64,000 nucleotides of DNA from Promethearchaeota archaeon (GTDB lineage Archaea > Asgardarchaeota > Lokiarchaeia > Sigynarchaeales > SOKP01), in assembly GCA_019057775.1 (NCBI GenBank), contig JAHLWT010000260.1:1-64000 (forward strand), in the 5' to 3' direction. Position numbers and translations under genes: made by a program. Below the pieces are notes generated by a model. The model was not told where the DNA came from and did not search any database. It saw only the letters and a list, made by a program, of their open reading frames with translations. Positions 9,730 through 19,560 of this stretch are shown in pieces (position 1 is the first letter of the stretch; every line of letters starts with the position of its first letter).

Positions 9730-11409
9730 CTATTCTTGGTTTACTCCTCTTTTTTTAAAAGTCGTAGGAATTTTCAAGGTTTTTTTTTGTTTAGTCTTCC
9801 CACCAGTACTAAATTCTGTTAATTTTCCTCTTAGACTATCAGCAAGTTCTCCAAGTTTATTAGCTGTTGATGTGACTTCTTCCATTGAAGCAGTTTGTTG
9901 TTCGGAAGATGCACTAATACCTTCCATTGCTCGAGAATTTTCTTGACCTGCACGAGTCGCTCCTTCTATATCAGTTGTAATGGTCGATATTAACTGAACC
10001 GTATTTGAAATTCTATTTGTAATTTCTCCCATTTTTATGTTTGTGTCACTGACTGCATTTTGAGATTCTTCAGCAAGCTTCCTAACTTCATCAGCTACAA
10101 CAGCAAAACCTCGACCGTGTTCACCTGCCCTCCCCGCTTCAATACTTGCATTAAGTGCAAGTAGGTTTGTTTGATCAGAGATACTTGTGATTAGATCCAT
10201 GACTCTATTAATATCTTCAGTCGATTCCATAACTTGATGAGCTAAAGTGTTCATTTCATTGGCCATATTATTAATTTCTATTAGCGAGTTAACTTGATTC
10301 TCGGTATTCTGAGAAATTTCCTGCGTAGTGCTAGCAATTTCTTCGGAAGGAGCATTTACTTCACTTGAGCTCGCAGCTAATTCTGTAGCCATATTTGCTA
10401 CATCTACACTAGCCTCAGAACCTGCTTTTAACACATTTTCCATATTTTTGGTGACTTTAGAGATACCTCTGACAGTAGGGATTGCCAGAATTATACTTAA
10501 TACAATAGAAACGGCAATAACAGTACCTAAGATAATAATTGCGGTTGTAACACTTTGAAGAGCAGCACTGGTCGCTGCTTCTATGTTTTCATCTACACTA
10601 TTCGTAATATCTGCTAAAATTCCTAGCAAATCGGGAAACTCTGTATGTATTACCTCCGAACCTGCGACAGCTTGCTCTATTGAGTCGAATAACCCCGTAC
10701 CTGTCGTATTTAATAAAGCTACAAAATATCCATGCCACGTACTTATTTTGTTAACTAGGGTAACATTATTACTTCCAGCAAGTAGGTTGGTTAGAAAAGA
10801 GTTAAAAGCTGTAACTTCATTAGCAAATTTAGTACTAGTACCAAGAATATTGAATTCCAAATAATGATGCATCATATGAATTTGAAAGTCGAAACTATAT
10901 TTTAATGAACTAGCATTTAGCATCATATCAAAATCTGTTTCATCATCAATTAAATTTGACATATCCTGCATCCAACCTCCAAAATTTAAATGAATCTCAT
11001 CAGATATCTCCGCAGCGTGTTCTATGCTATCAAAAATTCCTGTATTTGATGTGTTACAAAGAGTAACTATATTATCATAGTATCCATTTAAGGTTAGCAA
11101 TTGCTCATCATACTCAGTGGTTAAAGCTTCAAGAGTTGCAAAATGAGTTGCAAATTCTACAGCATGAGTAGTAAATTTGTCTCTTACCCCTGCTGTATTA
11201 AATTCGAGATAATGATGCATCATATGTAACATGAAATCTGAGTGATAATTTAATTCATTTGAATTATCAATAGTTTGCATCTGCTTATTAGCAAGAGAAT
11301 CAATATCATCATTCAGATCTAAGATTTGGATAATAGCTATAATTCCAATTATACTTCCCAATGCTATTAATACTGAATATCCCACTATCATTCTTCTACT
11401 TATATTCAT
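9730..11409 (-). CDS. Methyl-accepting chemotaxis-type receptor with duplicated His-rich helical sensor
   Basis: MCP-like receptor of 559 residues. TM1 is at about residues 8-28 and TM2 at about 285-308. The ~250-residue sensor between them looks all-helical and contains two copies of a unit with [10 protein letters not shown] (about residues 61-70 and 178-187), so it is probably a duplicated four-helix-type bundle. The repeated histidines and methionines suggest a metal or haem ligand set; this is inference. The cytoplasmic hairpin tip begins near residue 412 ([20 protein letters not shown]). No HAMP is evident. The signalling half closely matches the receptor at 3057, apart from small changes such as NAPSEE for NAAAEE. 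The sequence just upstream of the ATG is purine-rich (GAGGGAG). Confidence 0.9.
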   Translation of the reverse strand: MNISRRMIVGYSVLIALGSIIGIIAIIQILDLNDDIDSLANKQMQTIDNSNELNYHSDFMLHMMHHYLEFNTAGVRDKFTTHAVEFATHFATLEALTTEYDEQLLTLNGYYDNIVTLCNTSNTGIFDSIEHAAEISDEIHLNFGGWMQDMSNLIDDETDFDMMLNASSLKYSFDFQIHMMHHYLEFNILGTSTKFANEVTAFNSFLTNLLAGSNNVTLVNKISTWHGYFVALLNTTGTGLFDSIEQAVAGSEVIHTEFPDLLGILADITNSVDENIEAATSAALQSVTTAIIILGTVIAVSIVLSIILAIPTVRGISKVTKNMENVLKAGSEASVDVANMATELAASSSEVNAPSEEIASTTQEISQNTENQVNSLIEINNMANEMNTLAHQVMESTEDINRVMDLITSISDQTNLLALNASIEAGRAGEHGRGFAVVADEVRKLAEESQNAVSDTNIKMGEITNRISNTVQLISTITTDIEGATRAGQENSRAMEGISASSEQQTASMEEVTSTANKLGELADSLRGKLTEFSTGGKTKQKKTLKIPTTFKKRGVNQE

Positions 11410-11781
11410 ATTTCTTTCTCCCTCGTTTAAAATTTATTAATTTTTAATTTAGAATTTCTCATTAGTTTTGTTATAATTTTTTAATAACAATTTTTCTTTG
11501 TACCCAAAATATAATAATTATTTTTGATTCATTATAATTATTTGTAAATTAACATATATTATGGTTACATATTTTAATTAAATTTAGAAAAGGTATAACA
11601 AAACTTATATTTAAATATTTGTTATTCAAAAAAATTAATATATATGCATAAAATATGATAATAAAAACAAGTATATATAGAAAATGTTAATATTTATTTC
11701 ATGAAATACTAATCTAATAAAAAAATATGAGTAATTAGAAAAGTTTAAAGAATAATTGAATAAATAAAACTCTGATCTAAT
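11410..11781. other. Divergent promoter region between receptor and small gene
   Basis: These 372 A+T-rich bases lie between divergent genes and should contain promoters in both directions. I see no coding sequence, RNA gene or distinctive repeat, and the base composition makes any TATA assignment arbitrary. Confidence 0.3.
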
Positions 11782-11784
11782 GTG

Positions 11785-12054
11785 ATGAATGTGTGGTATA
11801 AACAAATTGAAAAAGAATTAGAAATGGAATATAAGATATTTATCGATTTTGATCCTACACACAAAATTTTTTATTATAATTTTTATTTTAATGAATTTAA
11901 ATTTGTATTAAAAATTGCGATATCTCCATCATTAATTGATAAGGTTTACCATTGCGATGATAATTTGGAGGAAAGAATAAGCGAGAGTGCAATAGTTCTA
12001 AAAATTGAAAAATTTGATCTTACAAAATATGTATATTTACTTCATTTTGAATAG
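11785..12054 (+). CDS. Small hypothetical protein
   Basis: A short open frame encoding about 89 residues. The frame also has GTG one codon upstream at 11782. The protein is rich in aromatic and charged residues (IFYYNFYFNEFKF), with no signal peptide, membrane segment or recognisable motif. It alternates strand-like and helix-like stretches and could be a small alpha/beta protein. It sits between the second receptor and the degenerate RHH-HisKA-receiver gene, in the same direction as the latter. I do not recognise it, and a chance open frame cannot be excluded. Confidence 0.4.
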   Translation: MNVWYKQIEKELEMEYKIFIDFDPTHKIFYYNFYFNEFKFVLKIAISPSLIDKVYHCDDNLEERISESAIVLKIEKFDLTKYVYLLHFE

Positions 12055-12397
12055 AATATAAAATATCTAAGATATTAATTAATTAATAAGTATGAGTTTG
12101 GAATAGTTATCAATTCTTTGAATAGCTAGAAACACAAATATCCCTTTTCTATAATTTTATAGCAACCTGTTTTTCATAAATAAGACTTTTTTAATGCAAT
12201 TTATATGTAATTCTATAAGTAATAGTAAAACTATTATAATAGATAGGCAAAATCTTATTTTATTATAATAAAAAGTTAAAAATTTAAATAGAAGAACACC
12301 GATAGTAATAATAAATAACAAAATATATAAAAAATGTTAATTTATTTAATATGATTTTACTATAATAATAATCATTTCAATTAAAAAGTTTAAAAAT
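12055..12397. other. A+T-rich intergenic region
   Basis: These 343 bases precede the receiver-protein gene. No coding sequence, RNA gene or clear repeat was seen. Confidence 0.3.
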
Positions 12398-13240
12398 ATG
12401 AGTAAAAATGAAAAAAGGACTGATGAAATAAGAAATTATGAAAGAGATACAGGGAAACATGCTATTTGGAAGGGAGTTGTAACTGAAGGTTTTAAAAAAT
12501 GGCAAAAAGGAGAGAATGTTCCTGAAATAGTAAAAGAAAGGATAACTACTTTAGTATCTCCAGAAAATAAAAAAAAATGGCAAAAATATATCGAAAGGAA
12601 CAATATCTCCACAATTTCAAAATTAGTAAGAAATTCTGTAGAGTTTTATATAAAAATCGAACCAAAATTATCTTATTTAGAAGACATTTCTAGCCTTGCT
12701 AAAGACCTTAAAACTCCCTTAACTCCCATTAAAGGGTTTTCCCAAATTATTATTGAAAATTATTCAGAGAAATTGGAACCAGATATTCTATTAAAAATTA
12801 AAGAAATATATTCTCAAAGTCTGCAACTCGAAAACAAAATAAATGAAATTCTATCAGTATTAGAACCTGAAAAATCTAAAGAAGATTATGACATTTTAAT
12901 TATTGATAACAGTATATCAACAATTACTGTGCTTAAAGACTTCTTTGAATTAAATGAATATACCTGCAAGGGGGTCACAACTGGGACAAAAGGATTAGAG
13001 GAATTAAAAAGGACAACGCCTAAACTAATTCTCGTGAGTATTATTTTACCAGATATCAAGGGAAATGACGTATTAAATAAAATAAAATCTTACAACAACT
13101 TTAAGGATGTTCCAATTTTCTATATAACTGTGTTGTCCGAAGCAGAAGCTAAAAAAATAACAGGTCAAACAAATGCTACAGGATATTTCTTAAAACCTTT
13201 TGATTTTGCTAAAGTTAAAAGAGTATTTGATTATTTATAA
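12398..13240 (+). CDS. RHH-like / HisKA-like / receiver paralogue with phosphotransfer residues lost
   Basis: A 280-residue paralogue of the protein at 5168, collinear over its length. The N-terminal motif (TGKHAIW, FKKWQKGE), the ribbon-helix-helix-like segment (ISKLVRNSVEFYIK), the HisKA-like pair and the receiver are all recognisable. The H-box histidine is lysine (AKDLKTPLTPIKGF, Lys102). The acidic pair is weakened (IIDNS). The phospho-acceptor aspartate is serine (LILVSIILPD, Ser214). The receiver Thr (YITV) and Lys (LKPF) remain, and the frame is fully open, so this looks like a retained pseudo-receiver rather than a decaying gene. It may be a phosphorylation-independent regulator or a dimer partner of the intact paralogue. 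It lies convergent to the kinase at 13346. Confidence 0.85.
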   Translation: MSKNEKRTDEIRNYERDTGKHAIWKGVVTEGFKKWQKGENVPEIVKERITTLVSPENKKKWQKYIERNNISTISKLVRNSVEFYIKIEPKLSYLEDISSLAKDLKTPLTPIKGFSQIIIENYSEKLEPDILLKIKEIYSQSLQLENKINEILSVLEPEKSKEDYDILIIDNSISTITVLKDFFELNEYTCKGVTTGTKGLEELKRTTPKLILVSIILPDIKGNDVLNKIKSYNNFKDVPIFYITVLSEAEAKKITGQTNATGYFLKPFDFAKVKRVFDYL

Positions 13241-13345
13241 AATATCGAATGTGATTATTTCTTCAATTTTATATATTTAATGATATAAATAGAAATAGGA
13301 AGATTATATTTCTTATTAATAAAGATAAAACACAATTTTTTATTT

Positions 13346-16300
13346 TTAAATTTTTTGTCTTGCTATTAGTGGAAGTTTAATTACGACGATAGAACCTTGA
13401 TTTCTTCCTTCAGACTCAACCCAAATTTTCCCTCCGTGTAATTCTACAATATTTTTAGAAATATATAATCCGAGTCCCATACCATCTGTTATTATATCCA
13501 TTCCTTTCCCATATCTTTCGATTTTACCGAATTCTTTAAAGACTTTCGTTTTTTCTGCTTCTGTAAATCCAACACCGGTATCTTTTATTATTACATTAAT
13601 GTAATCAGAATATTTTTGTAAATTAATTGATATTATTCCATTTGGAGGAGTATTATGTATAGCATTCAAAATTATTTCCGAAATCACTTGTTTAATTTTG
13701 TATTTATCAATGTAAATATATATGATTTCATCAACGAGGACATTTAAAAATTGTTCTCGCTCAGAAGCTAGATATGATAACTCATTAATACATTCATGGA
13801 TTATTTTACTAATATTCAAAAATTCAACATTTAACTCTAATTTTTTAGATTTAATTTTTGAAATTTCAGTTAAATTCAAAATCAAAGTTTTTAGTCTTTT
13901 TCCTCCCTTATAAATAATTTTAAGTAATTCAACGGCTCTTTCTTCCAATTGATTTGTATAATTTTTTAATAGGATCTCTGAAGCATTGTAAATAGATGTT
14001 AATGGAGTTTTTAACTCATAGGAGGATCTTACTATTAAATTATTCTTGATTTTATTTAATTCCTTTAATTTTGCATTTTCTTCTTTTATAAGATCTTCTG
14101 CTTTCTTGCGCTTGGAAATATTTCTAACTATTGCCCACATCCCTTTATTATTTCCTTGGTCATCTTTAATTAACCATACATTAATTGATATTGGAAAGAT
14201 TGTTCCATCCTTCCTAATGTACTCTTTTTCAAACTCCCCAGAATAACCTCTTGGTAAAAATCGATTATTGAAGATACCTGCTTCCATTTCATGCCATTTC
14301 TCTGGTGTTAGCTGTTGATATGTAAACTCTTTAATTTCTTCTAGAGTATATCCAAGCATATCTAGATAAGCTTGATTGCAATCTAATATTTTCCCTTTCA
14401 TACTTGTAAAAATAATTCCATCTTTACTGGACTCAAATAATGTACGGTACTTTTCTTCCGATTCAATTAATTTATTCCGAGAATTCAATCTTGTAAGTTC
14501 AATTGAAGCAGATTGTGATAATATCTTAAGGATATTTATATCATTTTCGCTCATTTCCCGGTTATCCATATAAATAACGCAGAATGTAGCTATTGGTATT
14601 TTATTAAACCTTACAATAAAGCTAACGTATTGCTTTAAATTGTATTTTAGAACATTACCATCGGTTTTTGCATATTTTGACTTGTCTAAATTTCTTAAAA
14701 TGACTACTCCATCAATATTATCACTAATTCTATCTGTACAAATATGCCCTTCTGCTTCACTTTCTTTAGTAAAACCAGGAGGTTCTTTATAAATGGCAAC
14801 TGTTTCCAATATCTCTTTCCCATTTACTTTTTTTAATATGTTAAACATAGCACAATCTGCTTTTAGTAAGATTCCTGCTGTGTTGATTAATATTTGGAAA
14901 TTAAAGAGAGGGTCATCTGTAAATTTAAAAAAGGCATCATTTATTTTTTTTAAATTCTCCTCGGATTCTTTTAATTCTATTGTTCTTTTCTGAACAAGTT
15001 CTTCTAAATTTTTATTGAAAGCTTTCAGCCTTTCTTCTGATTCCTTTAGATTTATTTCAGCAGTTCTACGTTCAGTAATGTCTGTTATTACTCTTATTAT
15101 GCCAATGAGTTTTCCTTCATGATTTTGATGAGGATAGCTTGTTGCTAAAAAATAGATTATTGATCCATTATCGAGTTTTTTTTCAATTTCATATTTAGCT
15201 GATCCTAATCCTCTTTTTATTTTTTTTAGAGAACATTCTTCTGTGTTACACCATGGATTACACCAGATTTCACAGCAATTTTTGCCAATAAATTCATTTA
15301 TATTTAGATTAAAGAAAGTTAAAAATCTCTTGTTAACTTTAGTTATGGTACCTTCTAAATCTGTAAGATACATTGGTGAAGCTTTGTTAAATATTTGATC
15401 CAGTTCAGAATGAGCTCGATTACGATCAATTTCTACCTTTTTACGTTCAGTAACATCTCTTGATATATTTAGAACTTTCTTATTGCCTTTAATATCATAG
15501 AAATTTTTAGAAGTAACTTCTAACCACTTATAATCACCATTTTTGGTTTTAAATCTTACTTGGTGCGAACCTTCACCTTTTCTGAGAATTCTACTTGTAG
15601 CTATTACAGTCTTTTTTCGATCATTAGGATGGATAAGTTCCAAATTTGTAGTTCCAATCAGATCTTTTTTGGAATATCCTAATAATTTCAGGTGAACATT
15701 TTCATTAATATATTCATATACAAATTTGTCATTAAGAACTGCAATCATATCCGTAGCATTTTCCGAAATTAGACGATAAATTTCTTCCGATTTGAGTAAT
15801 TCTTGAGTTCTTTTTTCTACTTTCTGTTCTAATTCTCTATTTAATATTTTTAATTTTTCTTGTGTTTCTTCTAATTTTTGCTTGGTAATTTTAGGCTCCG
15901 TAATGTCTAATGAAATAATTTGAACTGCTTTTATGTTGCCGTTTATATCTTCTACTGGTTGTTCACTTGTATATAAAGTTCTTGTACCTGTAGGTAAGTT
16001 AAGTGTATGTTCAAATGTGATTCCTTTTCCCGACTTAAAAATACCTTGATGCACTTTAATATATTTTTCGGCAACATCCTTCGGAAATATATCAGTTAAA
16101 GATTTTCCAATAAAATCTGTAGGTTTTCCACCCATACTTTCTGCTGCTTTTTCGTTTACTACTTGAAAGATTTCATCTCTATCTATAATCATAAGAAGCA
16201 TTCCTAAATGTTCGATTAAATTTTTATAATTCATCTCAGATTTACTTAATTTTTGTTCCAAATCTTCTTTAAGTTTTCTTGATTTTTCTTCCAATTGTGA

Positions 16301-16732
16301 TAGTCTTAATTCTGTTTCTTTGTTATCAGTATAATTATTTATAATAACTTGAACTGCAGTTTTACTCTGATATTGAATAGAATTTGAAGTGGATTCGACC
16401 CATTTAATTTTCCCAGTTCCTGTCAATATTCTATAAATATATTTATTTGATTTACTTGACCCCTCTTCTTGTCCTTTCCTAAAAGGTTTAAGAAATATCT
16501 TTCGATCTTCTTTATAAATTATACCGAGAAAGTCATCAATTGACCATTGTTGAATATCATGAATTGGGTATTCGAATATATCAGCTCCAGCGTCATTTAT
16601 ATATTTTACACAATCATCTTGAAAAATAATGATACCAGTTAATAATTGATCAACGATATTTTTAAAATCATTAGTTTTCTTGTCTATATTTTGCTCAATT
16701 AAAATTTTAATCACCTTTGAATATTTATTCAC
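13346..16732 (-). CDS. Multi-PAS/GAF histidine-kinase-like protein lacking the H-box histidine
   Basis: A kinase-like protein of 1128 residues with four PAS domains, a GAF domain (about residues 590-750), a fifth PAS, HisKA and HATPase_c. In the H-box the phospho-accepting histidine is tyrosine (RSSYELKTPLTSI, Tyr905, codon TAT at 14018-14020). The ATP-binding half looks intact: N-box (ILNAIHNTPP), DTGVGF, FGKIERYG and GMGLGLYIS. It could be a pseudokinase that only binds ATP, or could phosphorylate a partner in trans. The fourth PAS has a cysteine cluster (NCCEIWCNPWCNTEECSL) homologous to the second PAS of the kinase at 6648. The start is GTG. It is convergent with the degenerate receiver protein at 12398. 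Confidence 0.9.
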   Translation of the reverse strand: MNKYSKVIKILIEQNIDKKTNDFKNIVDQLLTGIIIFQDDCVKYINDAGADIFEYPIHDIQQWSIDDFLGIIYKEDRKIFLKPFRKGQEEGSSKSNKYIYRILTGTGKIKWVESTSNSIQYQSKTAVQVIINNYTDNKETELRLSQLEEKSRKLKEDLEQKLSKSEMNYKNLIEHLGMLLMIIDRDEIFQVVNEKAAESMGGKPTDFIGKSLTDIFPKDVAEKYIKVHQGIFKSGKGITFEHTLNLPTGTRTLYTSEQPVEDINGNIKAVQIISLDITEPKITKQKLEETQEKLKILNRELEQKVEKRTQELLKSEEIYRLISENATDMIAVLNDKFVYEYINENVHLKLLGYSKKDLIGTTNLELIHPNDRKKTVIATSRILRKGEGSHQVRFKTKNGDYKWLEVTSKNFYDIKGNKKVLNISRDVTERKKVEIDRNRAHSELDQIFNKASPMYLTDLEGTITKVNKRFLTFFNLNINEFIGKNCCEIWCNPWCNTEECSLKKIKRGLGSAKYEIEKKLDNGSIIYFLATSYPHQNHEGKLIGIIRVITDITERRTAEINLKESEERLKAFNKNLEELVQKRTIELKESEENLKKINDAFFKFTDDPLFNFQILINTAGILLKADCAMFNILKKVNGKEILETVAIYKEPPGFTKESEAEGHICTDRISDNIDGVVILRNLDKSKYAKTDGNVLKYNLKQYVSFIVRFNKIPIATFCVIYMDNREMSENDINILKILSQSASIELTRLNSRNKLIESEEKYRTLFESSKDGIIFTSMKGKILDCNQAYLDMLGYTLEEIKEFTYQQLTPEKWHEMEAGIFNNRFLPRGYSGEFEKEYIRKDGTIFPISINVWLIKDDQGNNKGMWAIVRNISKRKKAEDLIKEENAKLKELNKIKNNLIVRSSYELKTPLTSIYNASEILLKNYTNQLEERAVELLKIIYKGGKRLKTLILNLTEISKIKSKKLELNVEFLNISKIIHECINELSYLASEREQFLNVLVDEIIYIYIDKYKIKQVISEIILNAIHNTPPNGIISINLQKYSDYINVIIKDTGVGFTEAEKTKVFKEFGKIERYGKGMDIITDGMGLGLYISKNIVELHGGKIWVESEGRNQGSIVVIKLPLIARQKI

Positions 16733-16916
16733 AAAGGAATAGAAAAATAGATTTTCAATTACTTGAAATATGTCCTTTTTTATAATGCCAAATCATGAAC
16801 AAATTTGTTATTATTTAAGTCTTTATTTTAAAATGATTAACTTAGAAAAAATCTTAGGGGATATAAATTATGGTTGAAATATTTTCATGTTAATTCCTAC
16901 TTCAATAGATCTTTAT

Positions 16917-17093
16917 TCAGTTGTGTAAATAATCTTTTTCAATACTCTCAACCATTAGATCAAAGATCGGTATAATGCTTGAAATTAACTTTCTTGTCCC
17001 CAGTGGCCCCCAGATTAATTGTAGTCTTCTGGTTAGTGCTAATTCCCATGCTTTTTTTTGTATCTCATGAGTAATAATATTAAAAAAATTGGA
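16917..17093 (-). pseudogene. Possible gene relic (short coding-like open frame)
   Basis: On the minus strand ~57 codons stay open to a TGA at 16917 and encode a protein-like sequence (WELALTRRLQLIWGPLGTRK, then SSIIPIFDLMVES). Its G+C content is higher than that of the flanks. There is no good start codon and a stop closes the frame upstream, so it may be the last piece of a lost gene. The family is not recognised. Confidence 0.25.
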
Positions 17094-17150
17094 TTATTTG
17101 GTCTCGTAATAGCTTATAAATATAAAATAAAGAGTAAGTTTACTAAGAAA

Positions 17151-17266
17151 GGAATGGCTAGGAAGTTTCTAAAACATATCAAATAAAATTCGATTTTTGA
17201 TAGGAGTAATTTTTTTACTAAGAGTAATTTTTTTAAAGATTGCGATTGATCTATTTTAAACAATTA
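17151..17266. repeat. Dispersed ~100 bp repeat, copy B
   Basis: Second copy of the repeat at 6075-6168. It differs by scattered substitutions and by an extra ~18 bases, where AGAGTAATTTTTTTA-like sequence appears twice in tandem. It lies about 65-180 bases upstream of the beta-sandwich protein gene. Confidence 0.7.
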
Positions 17267-17330
17267 ATTTTTATTAAATGATAAATAAATTTCAATTCAT
17301 TAGAAAAAATATATTTCTTGGTAAATAATC

Positions 17331-19514
17331 ATGGCCAAAAAAGATAAGAAGAAGAAAGCAACACCCGTAAGAGCAGCTAAACCTAAAACTAAAACTGGCT
17401 GGGATGACACCGAAGCAGATGAAGAAATTATAGCTAATGCATTAAAGAGAAAGGACATGGATACTGGACTTGTTGAATTGATTGATAGAGATACATCAAC
17501 CCCTATCATTGAGACATATGACGAGGATACAGGCAAACTTGAAGGCAGTATTATGCTCAAAGATGGAAATCGAGAAGGACTATTAGCATTAGTGAAAATA
17601 ATCGAAGGTGTTGAAGTAAAGCAAGATCACGGAGCAAATATAGAATCTTTTAAATTTAGCGGAAAACTCAATATTGAAAATCCAAGTACTGTAGATAGAT
17701 TGTGGGATATTGACATTTCACTTGAAAATATTGGAAGTACAGATCTAAAATCAAAGGATATATCAATTAGAGAATTGGGTACTAGCTCTCCAGATAATAT
17801 TGATTCGAGAGAATTCCAAATAAAAAAAGATGTAAAAAACCTGCTTCTCGCTAAGGAGTTTATTTGTACTTTACCTAACGCTGATGATGTTTTAAACATT
17901 AATGACATTGAGTCTGCATTACTGAAACTTAAAGATAAGAAGAGCAAGGCATCTAAAAAAACTACTAAAAAAGAACCAGAGCCTGTTCCTGATGAACCTG
18001 AAGTTGTTGATAAAGAAGATAAAGATGAAGAGGAAGGGGAAACATGGGAAGACGGTGGTACACTCGTTGAGACTGGATTAGAGTCCTGGGGGATCTCTAT
18101 TGATAAAGAAAATACTGTCACCTTTGCTATAGCACTTAGAAGTTTATTTGATAAACCCATCTCTAACATTAGAGTTGTGAAAAATATTGCGGATGAATTT
18201 ACGAATCCAATGATTCGAGATACTACTGAGGGAAGAGCAGAAGTCGAAGGCAACCAGATCGTATGGACAATAGATAAATTGCGTCCTGAATACACTGTTA
18301 TGCTAAAATTCACATGTACCATACTAGTTTCCGATATTATTCAAAGAAGGACAGGAACAATTGAAGTGACCTATCAAGGTGCTTCGTCCTTTGCTGAGGG
18401 ATTAGCGATAGATAAATTCGACGCATATACTCGAAATAAATTCTATGTTGACACTGTTGAAAGAGATGAAGAACCTGGTGTATTTGATTGTAAACTTGTC
18501 TTTGATAATTCATCGGAGTTTATTATTCAACTCTTCAATGCTGATGTCTATTCTCCGGGAGATGAAGCAACAAAATTCGTTGATATAGACCCAAATGATG
18601 TTCCTCTATTACCTAGTGGAGCCCAATGGCATTCAATAAAATGGCAGTTTGAAAGTGAAGAATACCCTACTTTCAGAAAGAAGCTAGAATTTCGAGTGAT
18701 GCCTGATTTCCAAACGATTGTAAAAGGGTCAACTTTCTTAGGAGATGTTATATTAGAGATTGGTAGTATTACAGGAGTAATGTCATATAACCTGACAGAA
18801 GTACCCACTTATAGAAAAAAGGATGTAATCGCAAAGCTAAAATTAGTTAACAATGGTTCAGCCCCTCTTAATGATGTAACTGTTATACAAGAGCCGTTCT
18901 CTGAAGAATATCAGCCACCGAAAGCAAACGAAATTAAATTATTATGGGATGGAGAAGAAGTTGAAGTAGCTCCCGGAGCAGTAGAAGTTGAAGGGAGCGT
19001 TTTTAAAATTACACTTAAGGATCTAAAAGAAAGTAGTACTGGTATGTTTAAACCAGAATCCACTTTAGAGTTCGAATACCCCGTACATTGTCTTAACCCT
19101 GCAAGAGAATCTACCTTTAGTTCTGAAATAACTTATCTCGCAAATACTTTTCCAATAAGTCAGGAATTAGAATTTAAACCTGAAGTTCCAGTAATTGAAG
19201 CTCAACATATTCGTCGTAGGTTTAGAATAGGTAAAGAAGTAGTACCTATTGGGGATTTAGGAAGTTACAGAATCATTATAACTCTTGAAAACATTGGTGA
19301 ATCAAAATTATATCATATAAATTTACTAGATAAAGTTCCAGATTCGTTCGAATACGGGACTTATTCGCTAAAACCTCAAATCACTGATGAGGTAGGATCA
19401 GATACGTTGAAATGGGAAGTAGATGTATTAGAGATAGGAGATAAATTAGAGATTACATATGAAATTACTGGTACAGGTAAATATTCCGCATCAGACGCTC
19501 AATTAGCTTTTTAA
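17331..19514 (+). CDS. Cytoplasmic multi-domain beta-sandwich repeat protein
   Basis: A protein of 727 residues with no signal peptide or membrane segment. The N-terminus is lysine-rich (KKDKKKKA). A domain occupies about residues 60-190, followed by a charged linker at about 195-240 (Lys-rich, then KEDKDEEEGE). The rest looks like four or so beta-sandwich repeats of the DUF11/Ig-like kind, each with N-G/N-N-x-G-x-like turns (LKLVNNGSAPL; ITLENIGESKL). Such repeats are usually on secreted archaeal proteins, so a soluble, apparently cytoplasmic version is unusual. The next gene (148 bp on, same strand) encodes a propeller protein, suggesting co-function. The fold assignment is by pattern only; function is unknown. 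Confidence 0.75.
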   Translation: MAKKDKKKKATPVRAAKPKTKTGWDDTEADEEIIANALKRKDMDTGLVELIDRDTSTPIIETYDEDTGKLEGSIMLKDGNREGLLALVKIIEGVEVKQDHGANIESFKFSGKLNIENPSTVDRLWDIDISLENIGSTDLKSKDISIRELGTSSPDNIDSREFQIKKDVKNLLLAKEFICTLPNADDVLNINDIESALLKLKDKKSKASKKTTKKEPEPVPDEPEVVDKEDKDEEEGETWEDGGTLVETGLESWGISIDKENTVTFAIALRSLFDKPISNIRVVKNIADEFTNPMIRDTTEGRAEVEGNQIVWTIDKLRPEYTVMLKFTCTILVSDIIQRRTGTIEVTYQGASSFAEGLAIDKFDAYTRNKFYVDTVERDEEPGVFDCKLVFDNSSEFIIQLFNADVYSPGDEATKFVDIDPNDVPLLPSGAQWHSIKWQFESEEYPTFRKKLEFRVMPDFQTIVKGSTFLGDVILEIGSITGVMSYNLTEVPTYRKKDVIAKLKLVNNGSAPLNDVTVIQEPFSEEYQPPKANEIKLLWDGEEVEVAPGAVEVEGSVFKITLKDLKESSTGMFKPESTLEFEYPVHCLNPARESTFSSEITYLANTFPISQELEFKPEVPVIEAQHIRRRFRIGKEVVPIGDLGSYRIIITLENIGESKLYHINLLDKVPDSFEYGTYSLKPQITDEVGSDTLKWEVDVLEIGDKLEITYEITGTGKYSASDAQLAF

Positions 19515-19560
19515 TTTAATACTTTATTTTTAATTTTTTTTTATTTTTTATTTATAATAA
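19515..19560 (+). terminator. T-rich putative terminator
   Basis: T-runs of 5, 9 and 6 bases follow the beta-sandwich gene stop within ~40 bases, fitting oligo-U termination. If used, the propeller gene downstream has its own promoter. Confidence 0.35.

Larger units (their letters stand above)
16733..17330. other. 598 bp intergenic region with repeat copy B and a coding-like relic
   Basis: This region lies between the divergently oriented kinase and the beta-sandwich gene. It contains repeat copy B and a minus-strand coding-like relic (16917-17093), listed separately. No intact gene is visible. Confidence 0.45.

Noticed and set aside
3057..11409. The receptors as part of a chemotaxis operon
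   Set aside because: No cheA, cheW, cheR, cheB, cheY-only gene or archaellum gene is in the window; only the receptor similarity supports chemotaxis.
17627..18322. 231-codon minus-strand frame inside the beta-sandwich gene
   Set aside because: It is long but serine-rich and fully antisense to a gene with a convincing domain layout; the acidic linker of the sense gene explains the open antisense frame.
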